64,000 nt of DNA from Nostoc flagelliforme FACHB-838 (GTDB lineage: Bacteria; Cyanobacteriota; Cyanobacteriia; Cyanobacteriales; Nostocaceae), in the NCBI RefSeq assembly GCF_014698065.1, contig NZ_JACJSI010000021.1, positions 32,076 to 96,075 on the forward strand, given 5' to 3'. Within the stretch, counting starts at the first letter, position 1, and each line of letters begins with the position of its first letter. Both the position numbers and the translations under genes were made by a program. Shown here in pieces: positions 16,818 through 25,981 of the stretch. Below the pieces are notes generated by a model. The model was not told the origin of the DNA. It did not search any database and was given only the letters and a program-made list of their open reading frames with translations.

Positions 16818-17048
16818 TTAACTACGGTTATCTATCTGAGCGCGTTGCAAACTTCCAGAGAAATCAACATAGATACTTTTCCATTCTGTGAAAACATCCA
16901 AAGCAGTAGTTCCCGCTTCGCGGTGTCCGTTACCGGTTTGTTTCACACCACCAAAGGGCAAGTGTACCTCTGCGCCAATAGATATCTCTTCACAAGCACT
17001 CAACCATTGCCCATTGATGTAATTGCGGCAAGATAGCGGAGTTGTCAT
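16818..17048 (-). pseudogene. Internally deleted aldehyde dehydrogenase relic
   Basis: The open 76-codon frame joins the N-terminus of an aldehyde dehydrogenase ([15 protein letters not shown], the typical INGxW start) directly to the extreme C-terminus ([22 protein letters not shown], then [17 protein letters not shown]). Both the NAD-binding domain and the catalytic Cys/Glu region, roughly 400 residues, are absent, yet start, stop and frame are intact. The product could not be an active dehydrogenase. It may be a pure deletion relic or a short translated peptide. Confidence 0.8.
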
Positions 17049-17161
17049 CTTGAAAATCTCCGGCTGATAATCTACTGAAACTTGTGTATTAAGTTTGCTT
17101 GCTTTCTAGGTTATCCTCAAGTTGACAAAATTGGGGTAAGAAACAAATATCAATATAAAAA

Positions 17162-17884
17162 TTAAGGCACGAAGGCCAACACTCCTACAGGAGAACCAGA
17201 ACCACCACGTAATCTTAGAGGTGCGATCGCTAGAGTAGTACCTTTAGCTGGCAGTTGATCTAAATTTGTCAGATTCTCCAGCACAAGGCGCGGTTTTTCT
17301 AAAACTAAGCGGTTAATCGCAAAACTGTTATCTTGTCCTGGGTCAACACCATGAGTATCAATTCCTACCCCAGCAATGTGCCGTTTATCCAGTAAAAATT
17401 GAGTTGCATCAATGCCAAACCCTGGAAAGTGCGGAATTCCTTGAGCATCATGATTAAGGAATGCACTTTTATCAAACCACTTTTTTTGCCAGCCAGTATG
17501 CAGTATAACTACGCAGCCACCAGAAATTTCACCGTGTTGTTCTTCCCATGCCAAAACATCTGCAAGAGTCAAGGCATAATCAGGATTAACTGCTGTGGCT
17601 TGGCAAATATTTATGACTACCGCAGGTACAACCAACGACTGGGCTGGATATTGGTCAATTCCCACAGCATAACTATGAAAACTGTTAGGGGCGTTGATAT
17701 GGGTAGCGCTATGTTCCCCCAACGAGAAACGCCGCAGGTAATAGCCATCATTATTTAATTCAGCCACAGTTTCAAATTCGACTGTAGGATCTCCAGACCA
17801 TTGGGGAATATCTACGTCAATGACATGGCTTAGGTGGATAACGCGTGTGTAGGTGATACTATTTTGACTTTCGGGTTGTATCAT
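17162..17884 (-). CDS. Cyclase-family (kynurenine-formamidase-like) metal-dependent hydrolase
   Basis: The protein has 240 residues. Family features: HLSHVIDVDIPQWSGDP near the start, HSATHINAPNSF (the position of the HxGTHxDxPxH metal-binding motif, here with Ala and Asn substitutions), VILHTGWQKKW, and a second histidine block GVGIDTHGVDPGQD. Members hydrolyse N-formylkynurenine, isatin or related amides; the natural substrate here cannot be predicted. No tryptophan-catabolism genes adjoin it. It is monocistronic, starting with ATG at 17884. Confidence 0.82.
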   Translation of the reverse strand: MIQPESQNSITYTRVIHLSHVIDVDIPQWSGDPTVEFETVAELNNDGYYLRRFSLGEHSATHINAPNSFHSYAVGIDQYPAQSLVVPAVVINICQATAVNPDYALTLADVLAWEEQHGEISGGCVVILHTGWQKKWFDKSAFLNHDAQGIPHFPGFGIDATQFLLDKRHIAGVGIDTHGVDPGQDNSFAINRLVLEKPRLVLENLTNLDQLPAKGTTLAIAPLRLRGGSGSPVGVLAFVP

Positions 17885-18262
17885 CCCAGCCTTCTATATT
17901 TATTTGTACTCAGGGATTTTTTAAAGTGCGTAGGTGCAAGCTCTCGTAGACATCGCCTGGGTTGGACAACGCCTACGCCAAGATAGTACTATCATTACAA
18001 CGTTTTTCCAATCTAATTTCCTATACTAAAAGAGATAATCCCCCCAATTCCTGTAAATTCTAGGTTATTGAGGGGGTTAAAATATTGCAGCAAAAAGCGA
18101 ATTGATCTTAGTTAACAACCAATAGGTTAATTTTTGATTAAGCTAAGATTAAAATTATGTCTCTAGAAATTAAATATGCGTTATCCATAACCCTTGGAGA
18201 GACATAGAACTGCTACGTCTCTCCATTCATTTTTATCAGATGTCTAATATCTACGTTGAGGG
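17885..18262. other. 378-bp intergenic region with two hairpins
   Basis: It contains a C/G-rich inverted repeat (AATCCCCCCAAT near 18037-18048 with ATTGAGGGGGTT near 18067-18078) and the stronger hairpin 18196-18224. The remainder carries GCGTAGG/CCTACGC dispersed-repeat sequence. No gene was seen. Confidence 0.5.
18196..18224 (-). terminator. Hairpin downstream of the histidine kinase gene
   Basis: GGAGAGACATAG (18196-18207) pairs with CTACGTCTCTCC (18213-18224), 12 bp with one wobble, around a 5-nt loop. It lies 39 nt after the kinase stop codon. There is no T-run on the minus strand, so it may act as a 3' end-stabilising hairpin instead of a canonical intrinsic terminator. Confidence 0.45.
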
Positions 18263-21200
18263 TTATTGCTTTAGTGGAATCATGACAACAAACTCGGCAC
18301 CTTCTCCTGGCGCTGAAATACACTGGATTTGCCCACCGTGTTTTTGAACAACAATTTGGTAGCTAATTGACAGCCCCATGCCCGTGCCTTTACCCACAGG
18401 TTTTGTCGTGAAGAATGGGTCAAATAGTCGTTTGTGTACTTCCTCAGTCATGCCTGGACCATTGTCGGCAATGCTAATGATTACAAGGTCTTTTTGGATG
18501 AGGGTGCGAATGCGAATCTGGGAAGAAGTCATTTGTCCTTGGTCATTTGTCCTTTGTTCAGTGTTGTTTACTAATGACAAGTGACTAATGACAAATGACT
18601 CTTCTAAAACATCGATCGCATTTGTCAACAGATTCATAAACACCTGATTCATCTGTCCAGCGTGACACATTACTGGTGGTAGGTTGCCGTAGTCTCGAAT
18701 TACTTGAATTTCAGGATGTCCGGGTTTGGCTTTGAGGCGATTTTGCAACAGCAGTAAGCTGCTATTTATACCTTCATGAATATTCACTGCCTTGGCACCG
18801 TCCTCATCAAGGCGAGAAAAATTGCGTAAAGATAGGACAATCTGCCGAATGCGTTCGGCTCCCACGTTCATAGAATCTAGGATTTTGGGTAAATCTTGCT
18901 TGAGAAAATCTAAATCAATGTCGTCGATTTGTTGATCAATCTCTGGTGTTAGTGGGTAGTTGTTTTGTTGATAAAGTTCAACTAGGTGCAGCAAATCCTT
19001 AGTATACTCGCGGGCGTGGCTAATATTGCCATAAATGAAATTGACAGGATTATTAATTTCGTGGGCAATACCTGCAACCAATTGTCCTAAACTAGACATT
19101 TTTTCAGTTTGAATCAGTTGCGCTTGAGTGAGTTGAAGTTCTCGCAGCGCCGCTTCTAGTTGCTGGGCTTTATCTTGGGCGGTTTGGGCAGCAATGCGAC
19201 TTTGGGTGTAAAGTTTAGCTTGGTCAATAGCGATCGCTATTTGAACTGTAACTGCTTGCAGTAATTCTACTTCGTTGTTCAGCCAAGACCGAATGCCACT
19301 AGAATAAGCACAACTAAATGTGCCAATTTCGCCCGATTGTGTGTGTACGGGTAGCGACATAAAGGCAGTGAAACCAAAATCTTGTAAAAACTGCTGTGCT
19401 ACGAAATCTTCCACAGTTCCAGCATCATCAATGCGAATGATTTCTCCGTTCAAAGTTTTGGCTGCGATTAGTTCGATTTCTGCATTAGTTGCTTCTTGTT
19501 GGTTAAGAAAACAGGGGAAAAAGGAACTTTTCGTCTCATATACTTTTTCCCAGTAGGGTATATCAACGTCTTGCCGATACCAAAAGAAGGCACAGCGATC
19601 GATCTGAAATAAGTTGTGAATCTCCTGCACTGCGGTTTTCACAATATAATTGAGATCCAAAGAAGCTCGAATCTGATTAGAAAGACGATTGAGTAATGCT
19701 TCTCGCTGGACGCTTTCTCTGAGTGCAATTTCTCCTTGCTTGCGTTTGATGCCAATGGCAATTTCTTGAGCGGCAAATTCCAGTGCTGTGAAAGTTGATT
19801 CTGTAACAGTTTGGCGGGCAAACATGGCTATCACCCCTACAGTTTCATCTTCGACAATCAAGGGATAGCCAGCGAAGGCGACCATACCTTGTTCTTTTGC
19901 CCACTCTTTGTTACCTACGAGGGGATCTGTCTGCACAGAGTTAGTTAAGTGGGGTTTGCCTTCTTCAGCAATCAAACCAATTTTGAATTGACCAACTGGC
20001 ACACGTTTATGGGGCCCATTGATATGAGTGTACATCCCAGAACTGACTTGCAACTCCAATACATTGTCTTGTTCGTTCAGTATCCAGATGCGAGCAAAAG
20101 CTGCATCAAGATGTTCAACTAAAGCGTCAGTGCAGCGGCGCATCATGTTCTGTAAGCTGTCAGTCTGGGTAAGGGCCGCGTCTACATCAGCACGAAAATT
20201 TGCTAAACGTGCTCGTTCTGCTAAAGCTACTTCTGCTTCTTTGCGGTCAGTGGTGTCATAGCAAATACCAACGAAGTATAAAACATTGCCATTAGCGTCT
20301 TTAATAGCAGATGAGTTGCTTGTATGCCATCGCCAACTACCATTTTTGTGTTTGACTCGATATTCAATTGCCTTTTGTTTCTCGCCTGTTGTCAAAATTC
20401 TTTGAAAATAATTGGCACAAATATGCACATCGTCAGGATGTATAAAGGGAATAAAGGATTGGCCTTCAACCTCTGCCACCTCATGCCCAAAAATTTCAGT
20501 CCAGTTAGGAGAAACGTAAGAAAATATTCCTTCAAGTGTCAGTGCAAAAATAATGTTATTAGCGTTTTCTACAATGCTGCGGAACTTGGCATCGCTTTCT
20601 ACTAAGGCTGCTTGGACGTTGTTGTTGGCATCGCGGACAAGAACTATGATCTGCTGTTCTGGTAATGGTAATAATCTGGCTTCAAAATTATTGTTTTCTT
20701 CTGGTGGCGATAAGGTATATTCAAAACTGACTTCATATTGAGTTTCAAGTACTTGAGTTATTGCTTGGTGGAAGCGATCGCCTAAAGCAGGCGGTAGACA
20801 TTCTCGCAAACTCTTGCCCTGACAATCTCCTGGTAGAATAGAAAGACTCTCCATCAATCCTTGTTTGTAATCCAAAATCGTTCCATCAGCATCAATACGA
20901 AAGTACAAATCAGGAAGCACTTGTAAAATCGCTGCAAATTCTGATGTTTTTTGGCGTAACTGCGCTTCAGCCGCTTGGCGTTTTCCAGTTTCAGCTTGCA
21001 GTTGCTTTAGTACTTTTTGCCTTCCTGTAATTTTACGTAGGTGGTAAGAGGAATTTGTCGATGGCGAGTAGCTTTCTGTTAGCACAGGTTGGCTTACGAC
21101 TATCGGCCCTTTTGTTAGATCCATGCAATAACCGATGTAACCAACAAAACTACCATCTGCGGAAAATCGTGGCGCAGCTGTATCTAAAATCCAGTGATAT

Positions 21201-21550
21201 TTGCCATCAGCCCGACGCAGGCGATATTGCCTCTGGAAGGAATCATGCCCAGTAAATGCTTTATGGTATATATCTTTACATCGCTGTCTATCTTCTGGAT
21301 GGACGCTACAAGTCCAGATATTGCCTATCTCATCTTCTCGCGCAGATGCAGACGCGCCTGTTGTTATACGTGTTCCAGTAAATTCCAGCCAATGGGAATT
21401 GAAATAACAGTAAAGTGCATTGCATCCAGACATCCAAATCATCACAGAAGTAGTATTTGCCGACTGGAAAAATTCTTTTCCACCCTGTTGTATTTCTTCC
21501 TCTTTAACTATGATTTGGTTGATGTAGCTCTGCACCTTTTTAGAAAACAC
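18263..21550 (-). CDS. Multi-sensor (PAS x3, GAF x2) hybrid-type histidine kinase without receiver
   Basis: The protein has 1095 residues. Domains in order: PAS (about 30-150, ending GYIGYCMDLTKG), PAS (about 200-310), PAS (about 320-440, KFRSIVENANNIIFAL and VGICYDTTDRKEAE), GAF (about 455-605), GAF (about 625-780), coiled coil with the phosphoacceptor in LVAGIAHEINNPVNF (His near residue 830), and a HATPase domain with N box (NQVFMNLLTNAIDVL), ADNGPGM and GTGMGLSISY. It has no membrane helix, so it is a soluble sensor. GAF domains here have no obvious bilin cysteine motif. The ATPase domain contains a repeat-derived 25-residue insertion. The start is GTG at 21550. No response regulator adjoins. 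Confidence 0.93.
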   Translation of the reverse strand: MFSKKVQSYINQIIVKEEEIQQGGKEFFQSANTTSVMIWMSGCNALYCYFNSHWLEFTGTRITTGASASAREDEIGNIWTCSVHPEDRQRCKDIYHKAFTGHDSFQRQYRLRRADGKYHWILDTAAPRFSADGSFVGYIGYCMDLTKGPIVVSQPVLTESYSPSTNSSYHLRKITGRQKVLKQLQAETGKRQAAEAQLRQKTSEFAAILQVLPDLYFRIDADGTILDYKQGLMESLSILPGDCQGKSLRECLPPALGDRFHQAITQVLETQYEVSFEYTLSPPEENNNFEARLLPLPEQQIIVLVRDANNNVQAALVESDAKFRSIVENANNIIFALTLEGIFSYVSPNWTEIFGHEVAEVEGQSFIPFIHPDDVHICANYFQRILTTGEKQKAIEYRVKHKNGSWRWHTSNSSAIKDANGNVLYFVGICYDTTDRKEAEVALAERARLANFRADVDAALTQTDSLQNMMRRCTDALVEHLDAAFARIWILNEQDNVLELQVSSGMYTHINGPHKRVPVGQFKIGLIAEEGKPHLTNSVQTDPLVGNKEWAKEQGMVAFAGYPLIVEDETVGVIAMFARQTVTESTFTALEFAAQEIAIGIKRKQGEIALRESVQREALLNRLSNQIRASLDLNYIVKTAVQEIHNLFQIDRCAFFWYRQDVDIPYWEKVYETKSSFFPCFLNQQEATNAEIELIAAKTLNGEIIRIDDAGTVEDFVAQQFLQDFGFTAFMSLPVHTQSGEIGTFSCAYSSGIRSWLNNEVELLQAVTVQIAIAIDQAKLYTQSRIAAQTAQDKAQQLEAALRELQLTQAQLIQTEKMSSLGQLVAGIAHEINNPVNFIYGNISHAREYTKDLLHLVELYQQNNYPLTPEIDQQIDDIDLDFLKQDLPKILDSMNVGAERIRQIVLSLRNFSRLDEDGAKAVNIHEGINSSLLLLQNRLKAKPGHPEIQVIRDYGNLPPVMCHAGQMNQVFMNLLTNAIDVLEESFVISHLSLVNNTEQRTNDQGQMTSSQIRIRTLIQKDLVIISIADNGPGMTEEVHKRLFDPFFTTKPVGKGTGMGLSISYQIVVQKHGGQIQCISAPGEGAEFVVMIPLKQ
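18527..18600. repeat. Palindromic TTAGTCATT-family repeat inserted in frame in the kinase HATPase domain
   Basis: AGTCATTTGTC (18527-18537) and GACAAATGACT (18590-18600) are exact inverted ends around GTCATTTGTCC and CTAATGACAAGTGACTAATG repeats, the same family as 5291-5358 and 5735-5793. The translated insert begins FVISHLSLVNNTEQ and lies between LEES and QIRIRTL, that is between the N box and the G1 box. Confidence 0.85.
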
Positions 21551-22338
21551 TTTTGCCTGCCTGCTCTGCCTAAATTATTGAGGTAATAGTCTGAAAATAG
21601 GATTTGTTAATAAATGGATATCATCTTCATCCTGATATATTATTTATCTTAATACTTTATTTATTTTTGTACTTGCAATAATTCCTCTTTTTCTGTAAAT
21701 AAATTATGAAAATGCTGAAGTTATCATTAAGATTAACTTCAGCATTTCCTGAGAAAATTTAAACTATTTATGTGTCAGAGAAGTTGTTTAACTTTATTTA
21801 TTATTTAAATTATCTATAAATTAGCGCTTCTGGGTTGAGTAAAATACAGACCTAACAAGAACAAACCCAAACCTTGTAGTGTTGGCAAATAAAATTCAAA
21901 GCCTCTCTACTCAAAGGAAAGAGGTTGTATGCAAAGGAAAACCGCTAATTCATCTTAACTATGTAACTGCATTGCTCAGAAACCCGATTTAGCTTCATGG
22001 AAACCATACAATTCGCTGTTAACTGCTTGCATCTTTATAATAACTTCACAATAATCTCTAATTTCATATCAAATAAATATTGATTTTTCATCAAGAAGAA
22101 TTCAGGATAAATTAGAATGCTGGCGACTAGTATTTTGTCAAGATAATTTTAAGGGTTTGTAGTAAGAACTTTAGTGCCCAAAAAATAACGACTAAAGTCC
22201 TTACTACGAACTTTGATTGTTCAAAACGCGTCATACCAAAATTGCAAACTAAATGAGAGAAATGCTAAATGTGATATCAACACATTGCAACAATGGCTGA
22301 CAATCGTATTTTATATGTTATAAAGCTCACAGAAATTA
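21551..22338. other. 788-bp intergenic region between divergent genes
   Basis: It is AT-rich. It contains a 14-bp hairpin (AAATGCTGAAGTTA at 21710-21723 with TAACTTCAGCATTT at 21734-21747) and a dispersed hairpin repeat at 22151-22215. A segment at 21840-21960 carries low-level repetition (CAAACCC, AAAGGAAAG). No open frame with recognisable similarity was seen. Confidence 0.55.
22151..22215. repeat. Dispersed hairpin repeat (TTCGTAGTAAGGACTTTAGT type)
   Basis: The arm 22151-22175 containing GTAGTAAGAACTTTAGT is largely complementary to 22191-22215 containing ACTAAAGTCCTTACTAC, with a 15-nt loop. This palindrome type is common in Nostoc intergenic DNA. Confidence 0.75.
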
Positions 22339-22359
22339 ATGTTAGGCGGAAACTACTTT

Positions 22360-24900
22360 ATGGAACCAGATAAACTGGGCCGTTTTAAGGAGTACGGCGA
22401 ATTCATCCTCCGAAAGATAGATTCTGTGCCCCAGTACCCTTCTAAACAAGAAGATTGGGTTCCAGATAGTCTAGATGACTGTCTTCTTCGTCTGCGGTCA
22501 GCCGCCCAGAAAATTGTAGACCTTGCAACTTCGCCTGTGAAAATTGGCGTGATGGGGGAATTCAGTAGTGGGAAAACCTTACTTTTAGGCAGTTTAATTG
22601 GATATGCAGATGCTTTGCCAGTCAGCGAAAACCCCACTACAGGTAATGTTACCGCCATACACATCATACCGCAAGATGACTTTGCCACTACACAATTAAG
22701 CAATTTTACGGTAGAGTATCTTTCTCATGAAGGTGTGCATGAGTGTCTACGCTTCATGTTAGGGGAAGCCAATAAACGGACAACAGCAGCGGGGCTTCCT
22801 CCTATACCAGTATCGAAACTCAACTCTGGCACAGATATTATTGGCTGGTGTGAAGAAGCATGGAATAGTAGTAACAATTTAGAGCTACGTTATTTACTCC
22901 GGGAGTTGGTATTGTTCCTGCGGGCTTATCAAGCTTATGGGGAAGTTATGTGTGGCGGGCACTACCAGATTGATGCTATCACCGCCCGTGAGGGGCTACA
23001 GCTAGTCGAGCAGCCAATGGCAATCCAAACTCTGAAATTTGAGGATTTACCTCCAGCGCACATCCGATTACCAAGTCCACCCCAGAGGCTGCCAACAAAG
23101 TTATTACAAAACAGTTTCCCACTTATTCGCCGCGTAGATATCGATGTGAAAATCTCACGAGAAATTTGGGATTTTGCAGGTGCAGCGAAATTTATTCTCA
23201 TCGACTTTCCGGGGTTGGGGGCTGCTAATTCTGGGGCTAGGGATACCTTTTTGTCACTGCGAGAATTGGCAGAAGTACAAACAATTTTGGTACTGCTAAA
23301 TGGTAAATCTCCTGGGAGCGATCGCGCCAACAAAATCTTTACCATGATGCAGCAGCAGCGACCGGGACAAGACCTAAAAGATTTAATTCTCGTAGCTGTG
23401 GGTCGTTTCGATCAACTACCCCTAGATAGCGAAGGTGGCGAAAGAGAACTTGACCAACTGATTGAAGATAGCCATTTAGAAGAGGAAACGGTTCTCCAAA
23501 AACTCAAAGTTCTGCAAACTACCATTGACGGTGCAGCAGCATTTACAACCCAAAAAGACCGCATCGTTTTACTGTCGCCACTGTTGGGATTGGCTGAATT
23601 AGCAAAACGTTCTACTACAGTCAAAGCTGGCTCACCAGAGTTTTTAGCTAACTTAGACTATCCTGATTACCTAGACAGGTCTAAACGGCTACAACAGAAA
23701 TGGGAGCTATTAAGTGAACGGTTGATAGAATCTAACACCCGTAGCTATTTGGGCAGACAGTTGGGTTACTTTAGTCAAGATGGCGGACTTAGTAAGCTGC
23801 GGGAATTGATTCAAACCCACGTAGCTACTCATGGTTTGAAGCAGCTGTATGAAGATACTCGCAGAGCTGCTGATGTGGTGAGTCAGCAACAAGATCACTT
23901 GAAAGACATCATAGATGAAATTCACGAGCAAGGCATTCCCACAGGGGATAGCCCCGCTTTTCTTGAGTTGCGCTTTGTGGTTGAAAGCTTAGATAAAATC
24001 TACAGAAATTTCCAAAAAGAGATAGGAAAAGAACCACTCAAAGATCGGCGCGGTGTTGTCGTTAGCGATGTAGTTAAAGACGAACTCACTTTTAGAATTC
24101 TCAATTGGAACCAGTGGACTCTACTCTTCAATAAAGCCAATAATGGAGCGATCGCTCTGGCAGAATCTAAAGGTGCAGCCGGGAAATTATTTGATCGTGG
24201 AAACCGCGTAAATACTTCTATTCCAACTAAAAGCGATGATTTTTATCCAGTATTTGAGAAAACCGTTAAAGAAGTAGAAGATTTTGCCCGCGATCGCATC
24301 CATCAAGCAGTAGTGGATTTGTTGAACCAATTATCAAATTATATAGCTCCAGAACGCGAACAATTGCAGGCATTTTTTCATCCAGAAATGGAACAAGAAA
24401 TCGAAGAAAAATTTGGTTTTGAAGATGCCGATCTCTTTTACAAATTATTACTAGGATGCGATCCTAACGAATGGAAAGAAGCAATCATCTCGGAAATCAC
24501 TAGTAAAGACAAAACTGTTGCACCTGAAATTATCTTTCCCTTAGCACGTAAAGACGATAAACACAACGTTGGTCAAATTTTTGATTGGGCACCAGAGAAA
24601 AGCCAAGGTTTACCGAGATCGAGTAATCACCAACTTTTAGTACTGCGACTGCGAGATGAAATTACTGCCAGTGCCAGCCTCCATCTTGTGCAGTATGTTA
24701 ACGAAGTTAATCAGCAAATTAATTCCGAACTAGAAGGCATTTTGGATCAAATTATTCCTAGTTTGCAAAACCTTTCAAAAAAAGAAACTTTGCTGAGATA
24801 TTTGGCGGCTGGAGACTTGCCATCTGAGATCGTAATTCCTACTTGGTTGCAGATTATTTCAGAACTTGCTGCTGTTTCTTACTTAGATAATTTGAAATAA
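22360..24900 (+). CDS. Dynamin-like large GTPase (SrfC-type neighbour of an SrfB-like Hsp70)
   Basis: Read from ATG at 22360 this is 846 residues; the ATG at 22339 has no ribosome site, while GGCGGA lies before 22360. G1 is GVMGEFSSGKTLLLGSL (about residues 63-79), the G2 threonines are in NPTTGNVTAI, and G3 is DFPGLG (about 282-287). G4 is degenerate (VGRFDQL in place of NKxD). The long C-terminal half is helical (coiled coils around QQQDHLKDIIDEIHEQ and EVEDFARDRIHQAV), as in bacterial dynamin-like proteins that remodel or tether membranes. No membrane helix is evident. Downstream, on the same strand, is an Hsp70-like ATPase, the arrangement seen for SrfC/SrfB-type pairs. Confidence 0.8.
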   Translation: MEPDKLGRFKEYGEFILRKIDSVPQYPSKQEDWVPDSLDDCLLRLRSAAQKIVDLATSPVKIGVMGEFSSGKTLLLGSLIGYADALPVSENPTTGNVTAIHIIPQDDFATTQLSNFTVEYLSHEGVHECLRFMLGEANKRTTAAGLPPIPVSKLNSGTDIIGWCEEAWNSSNNLELRYLLRELVLFLRAYQAYGEVMCGGHYQIDAITAREGLQLVEQPMAIQTLKFEDLPPAHIRLPSPPQRLPTKLLQNSFPLIRRVDIDVKISREIWDFAGAAKFILIDFPGLGAANSGARDTFLSLRELAEVQTILVLLNGKSPGSDRANKIFTMMQQQRPGQDLKDLILVAVGRFDQLPLDSEGGERELDQLIEDSHLEEETVLQKLKVLQTTIDGAAAFTTQKDRIVLLSPLLGLAELAKRSTTVKAGSPEFLANLDYPDYLDRSKRLQQKWELLSERLIESNTRSYLGRQLGYFSQDGGLSKLRELIQTHVATHGLKQLYEDTRRAADVVSQQQDHLKDIIDEIHEQGIPTGDSPAFLELRFVVESLDKIYRNFQKEIGKEPLKDRRGVVVSDVVKDELTFRILNWNQWTLLFNKANNGAIALAESKGAAGKLFDRGNRVNTSIPTKSDDFYPVFEKTVKEVEDFARDRIHQAVVDLLNQLSNYIAPEREQLQAFFHPEMEQEIEEKFGFEDADLFYKLLLGCDPNEWKEAIISEITSKDKTVAPEIIFPLARKDDKHNVGQIFDWAPEKSQGLPRSSNHQLLVLRLRDEITASASLHLVQYVNEVNQQINSELEGILDQIIPSLQNLSKKETLLRYLAAGDLPSEIVIPTWLQIISELAAVSYLDNLK

Positions 24901-24952
24901 GCCAACTGAGAAAATCGCTGGTTGCGATCGCTACAGTTATGAGGATGTATTT

Positions 24953-25762
24953 GTGAGACGGGATGCAATTTTTTATGCAATTTTCAAGCGTGTGCCAGGA
25001 TTATTTTTTGAGTTAGTAGAACAGCCACCAGCCGAAGCTGCTAGCTATCGTTTTGAGTCAGTTGAAGTTAAAGAACCAACATTTTGGATTGATGGGGTAT
25101 TTTTACCTCCACCTGATGCAACATCTCAGATGATCTTTTTTGCTGAGGTACAATTCCAAAAGGATGAGTTACTATACCATCGCTTTTTCTCAGAATCCAT
25201 GCTGTATATGTATCGTAACCCATCACTTTACGATGACTGGTACGGGGTAATTATTTTACAGTCTCGCAGCTTGGAACCGGAAAACACTACTATTCATAGA
25301 TCGCTACTGAACAGTTCCCAAGTACAACGGATTTATTTAGATGAGTTAGGTAGTCCTGATGAGCAAAAAATAGGTATCAGCTTGATGCAGTTAACTATTG
25401 CCTCAGAGACTCAAATGGTGCAGGAAGCGAAACGTTTAATTGAGCGGGTGCAACAAGAACAGATAACTGTCTTAGCGAAGGAGGAGATAATAGATGTAAT
25501 CACAACAATCGCAGTTTATAAATTTGCCAAGTTAAGTCGTGAAGAGGTAGAGGCAATGTTAGGAGTTAAGTTAGAAGAAACTAGAGTTTATCAAGAAGCT
25601 AAACAAGAGGGACGAGAAGAAGGACGAGAAGAACTAAAGCTTGAACTTGTACCTCAGTTCTTAGCTCGTGGTATGTCAATGGAAGATGTTGCCCAGTTAC
25701 TTAGTTTAACCATCGAACAAGTAAGACTTGCAACTGAGCAAGAATCTTCAACATCAACTTAA
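24953..25762 (+). CDS. Rpn-family recombination-promoting nuclease (DUF2887 type)
   Basis: This 269-residue protein starts at GTG 24953 (AGGA about 8 nt upstream). The N-terminal half has the PD-(D/E)XK-like core of Rpn/transposase-31 proteins: RRDAIFYAIFKRVPGLFFELV, FWIDGVFLPP (acidic D) and IFFAEVQFQKD (E-x-Q variant of the E-x-K). The C-terminus is the usual helical tail (KQEGREEGREELKLEL, AQLLSLTIEQV). Such proteins are RecA-independent nucleases and are numerous in cyanobacterial genomes. The gene follows the dynamin-like gene by 52 bp and separates it from the Hsp70-like gene, possibly as an insertion into the module. Confidence 0.85.
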   Translation: MRRDAIFYAIFKRVPGLFFELVEQPPAEAASYRFESVEVKEPTFWIDGVFLPPPDATSQMIFFAEVQFQKDELLYHRFFSESMLYMYRNPSLYDDWYGVIILQSRSLEPENTTIHRSLLNSSQVQRIYLDELGSPDEQKIGISLMQLTIASETQMVQEAKRLIERVQQEQITVLAKEEIIDVITTIAVYKFAKLSREEVEAMLGVKLEETRVYQEAKQEGREEGREELKLELVPQFLARGMSMEDVAQLLSLTIEQVRLATEQESSTST

Positions 25763-25981
25763 TAACTGCTGCAATTTTCATAGCGATCGCCTAGTTTGGG
25801 CTACGCCTACGCCCTTTCATATAAAAGCGTAGTCCAACCTAAATATCGCGCCAAATAAAAAAAGCCAGTGCTAAAGAGAATCAATGGTACAAGACCAAAG
25901 ATTCTCTAAATTTGTAATTTTATGATAGAACATTACAGTTTTTAGCTAGGTATAAAACAAACAACAGAAAGTGATAGTATA
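25763..25981. other. 219-bp gap with GGCTACGCC / GGCGTAG-type dispersed repeat
   Basis: TTGGGCTACGC (from about 25796) faces GCGTAGTCCAA (to about 25838) as an inverted repeat. It marks a break between the Rpn gene and the Hsp70-like gene and may contain the latter's promoter. Confidence 0.45.
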
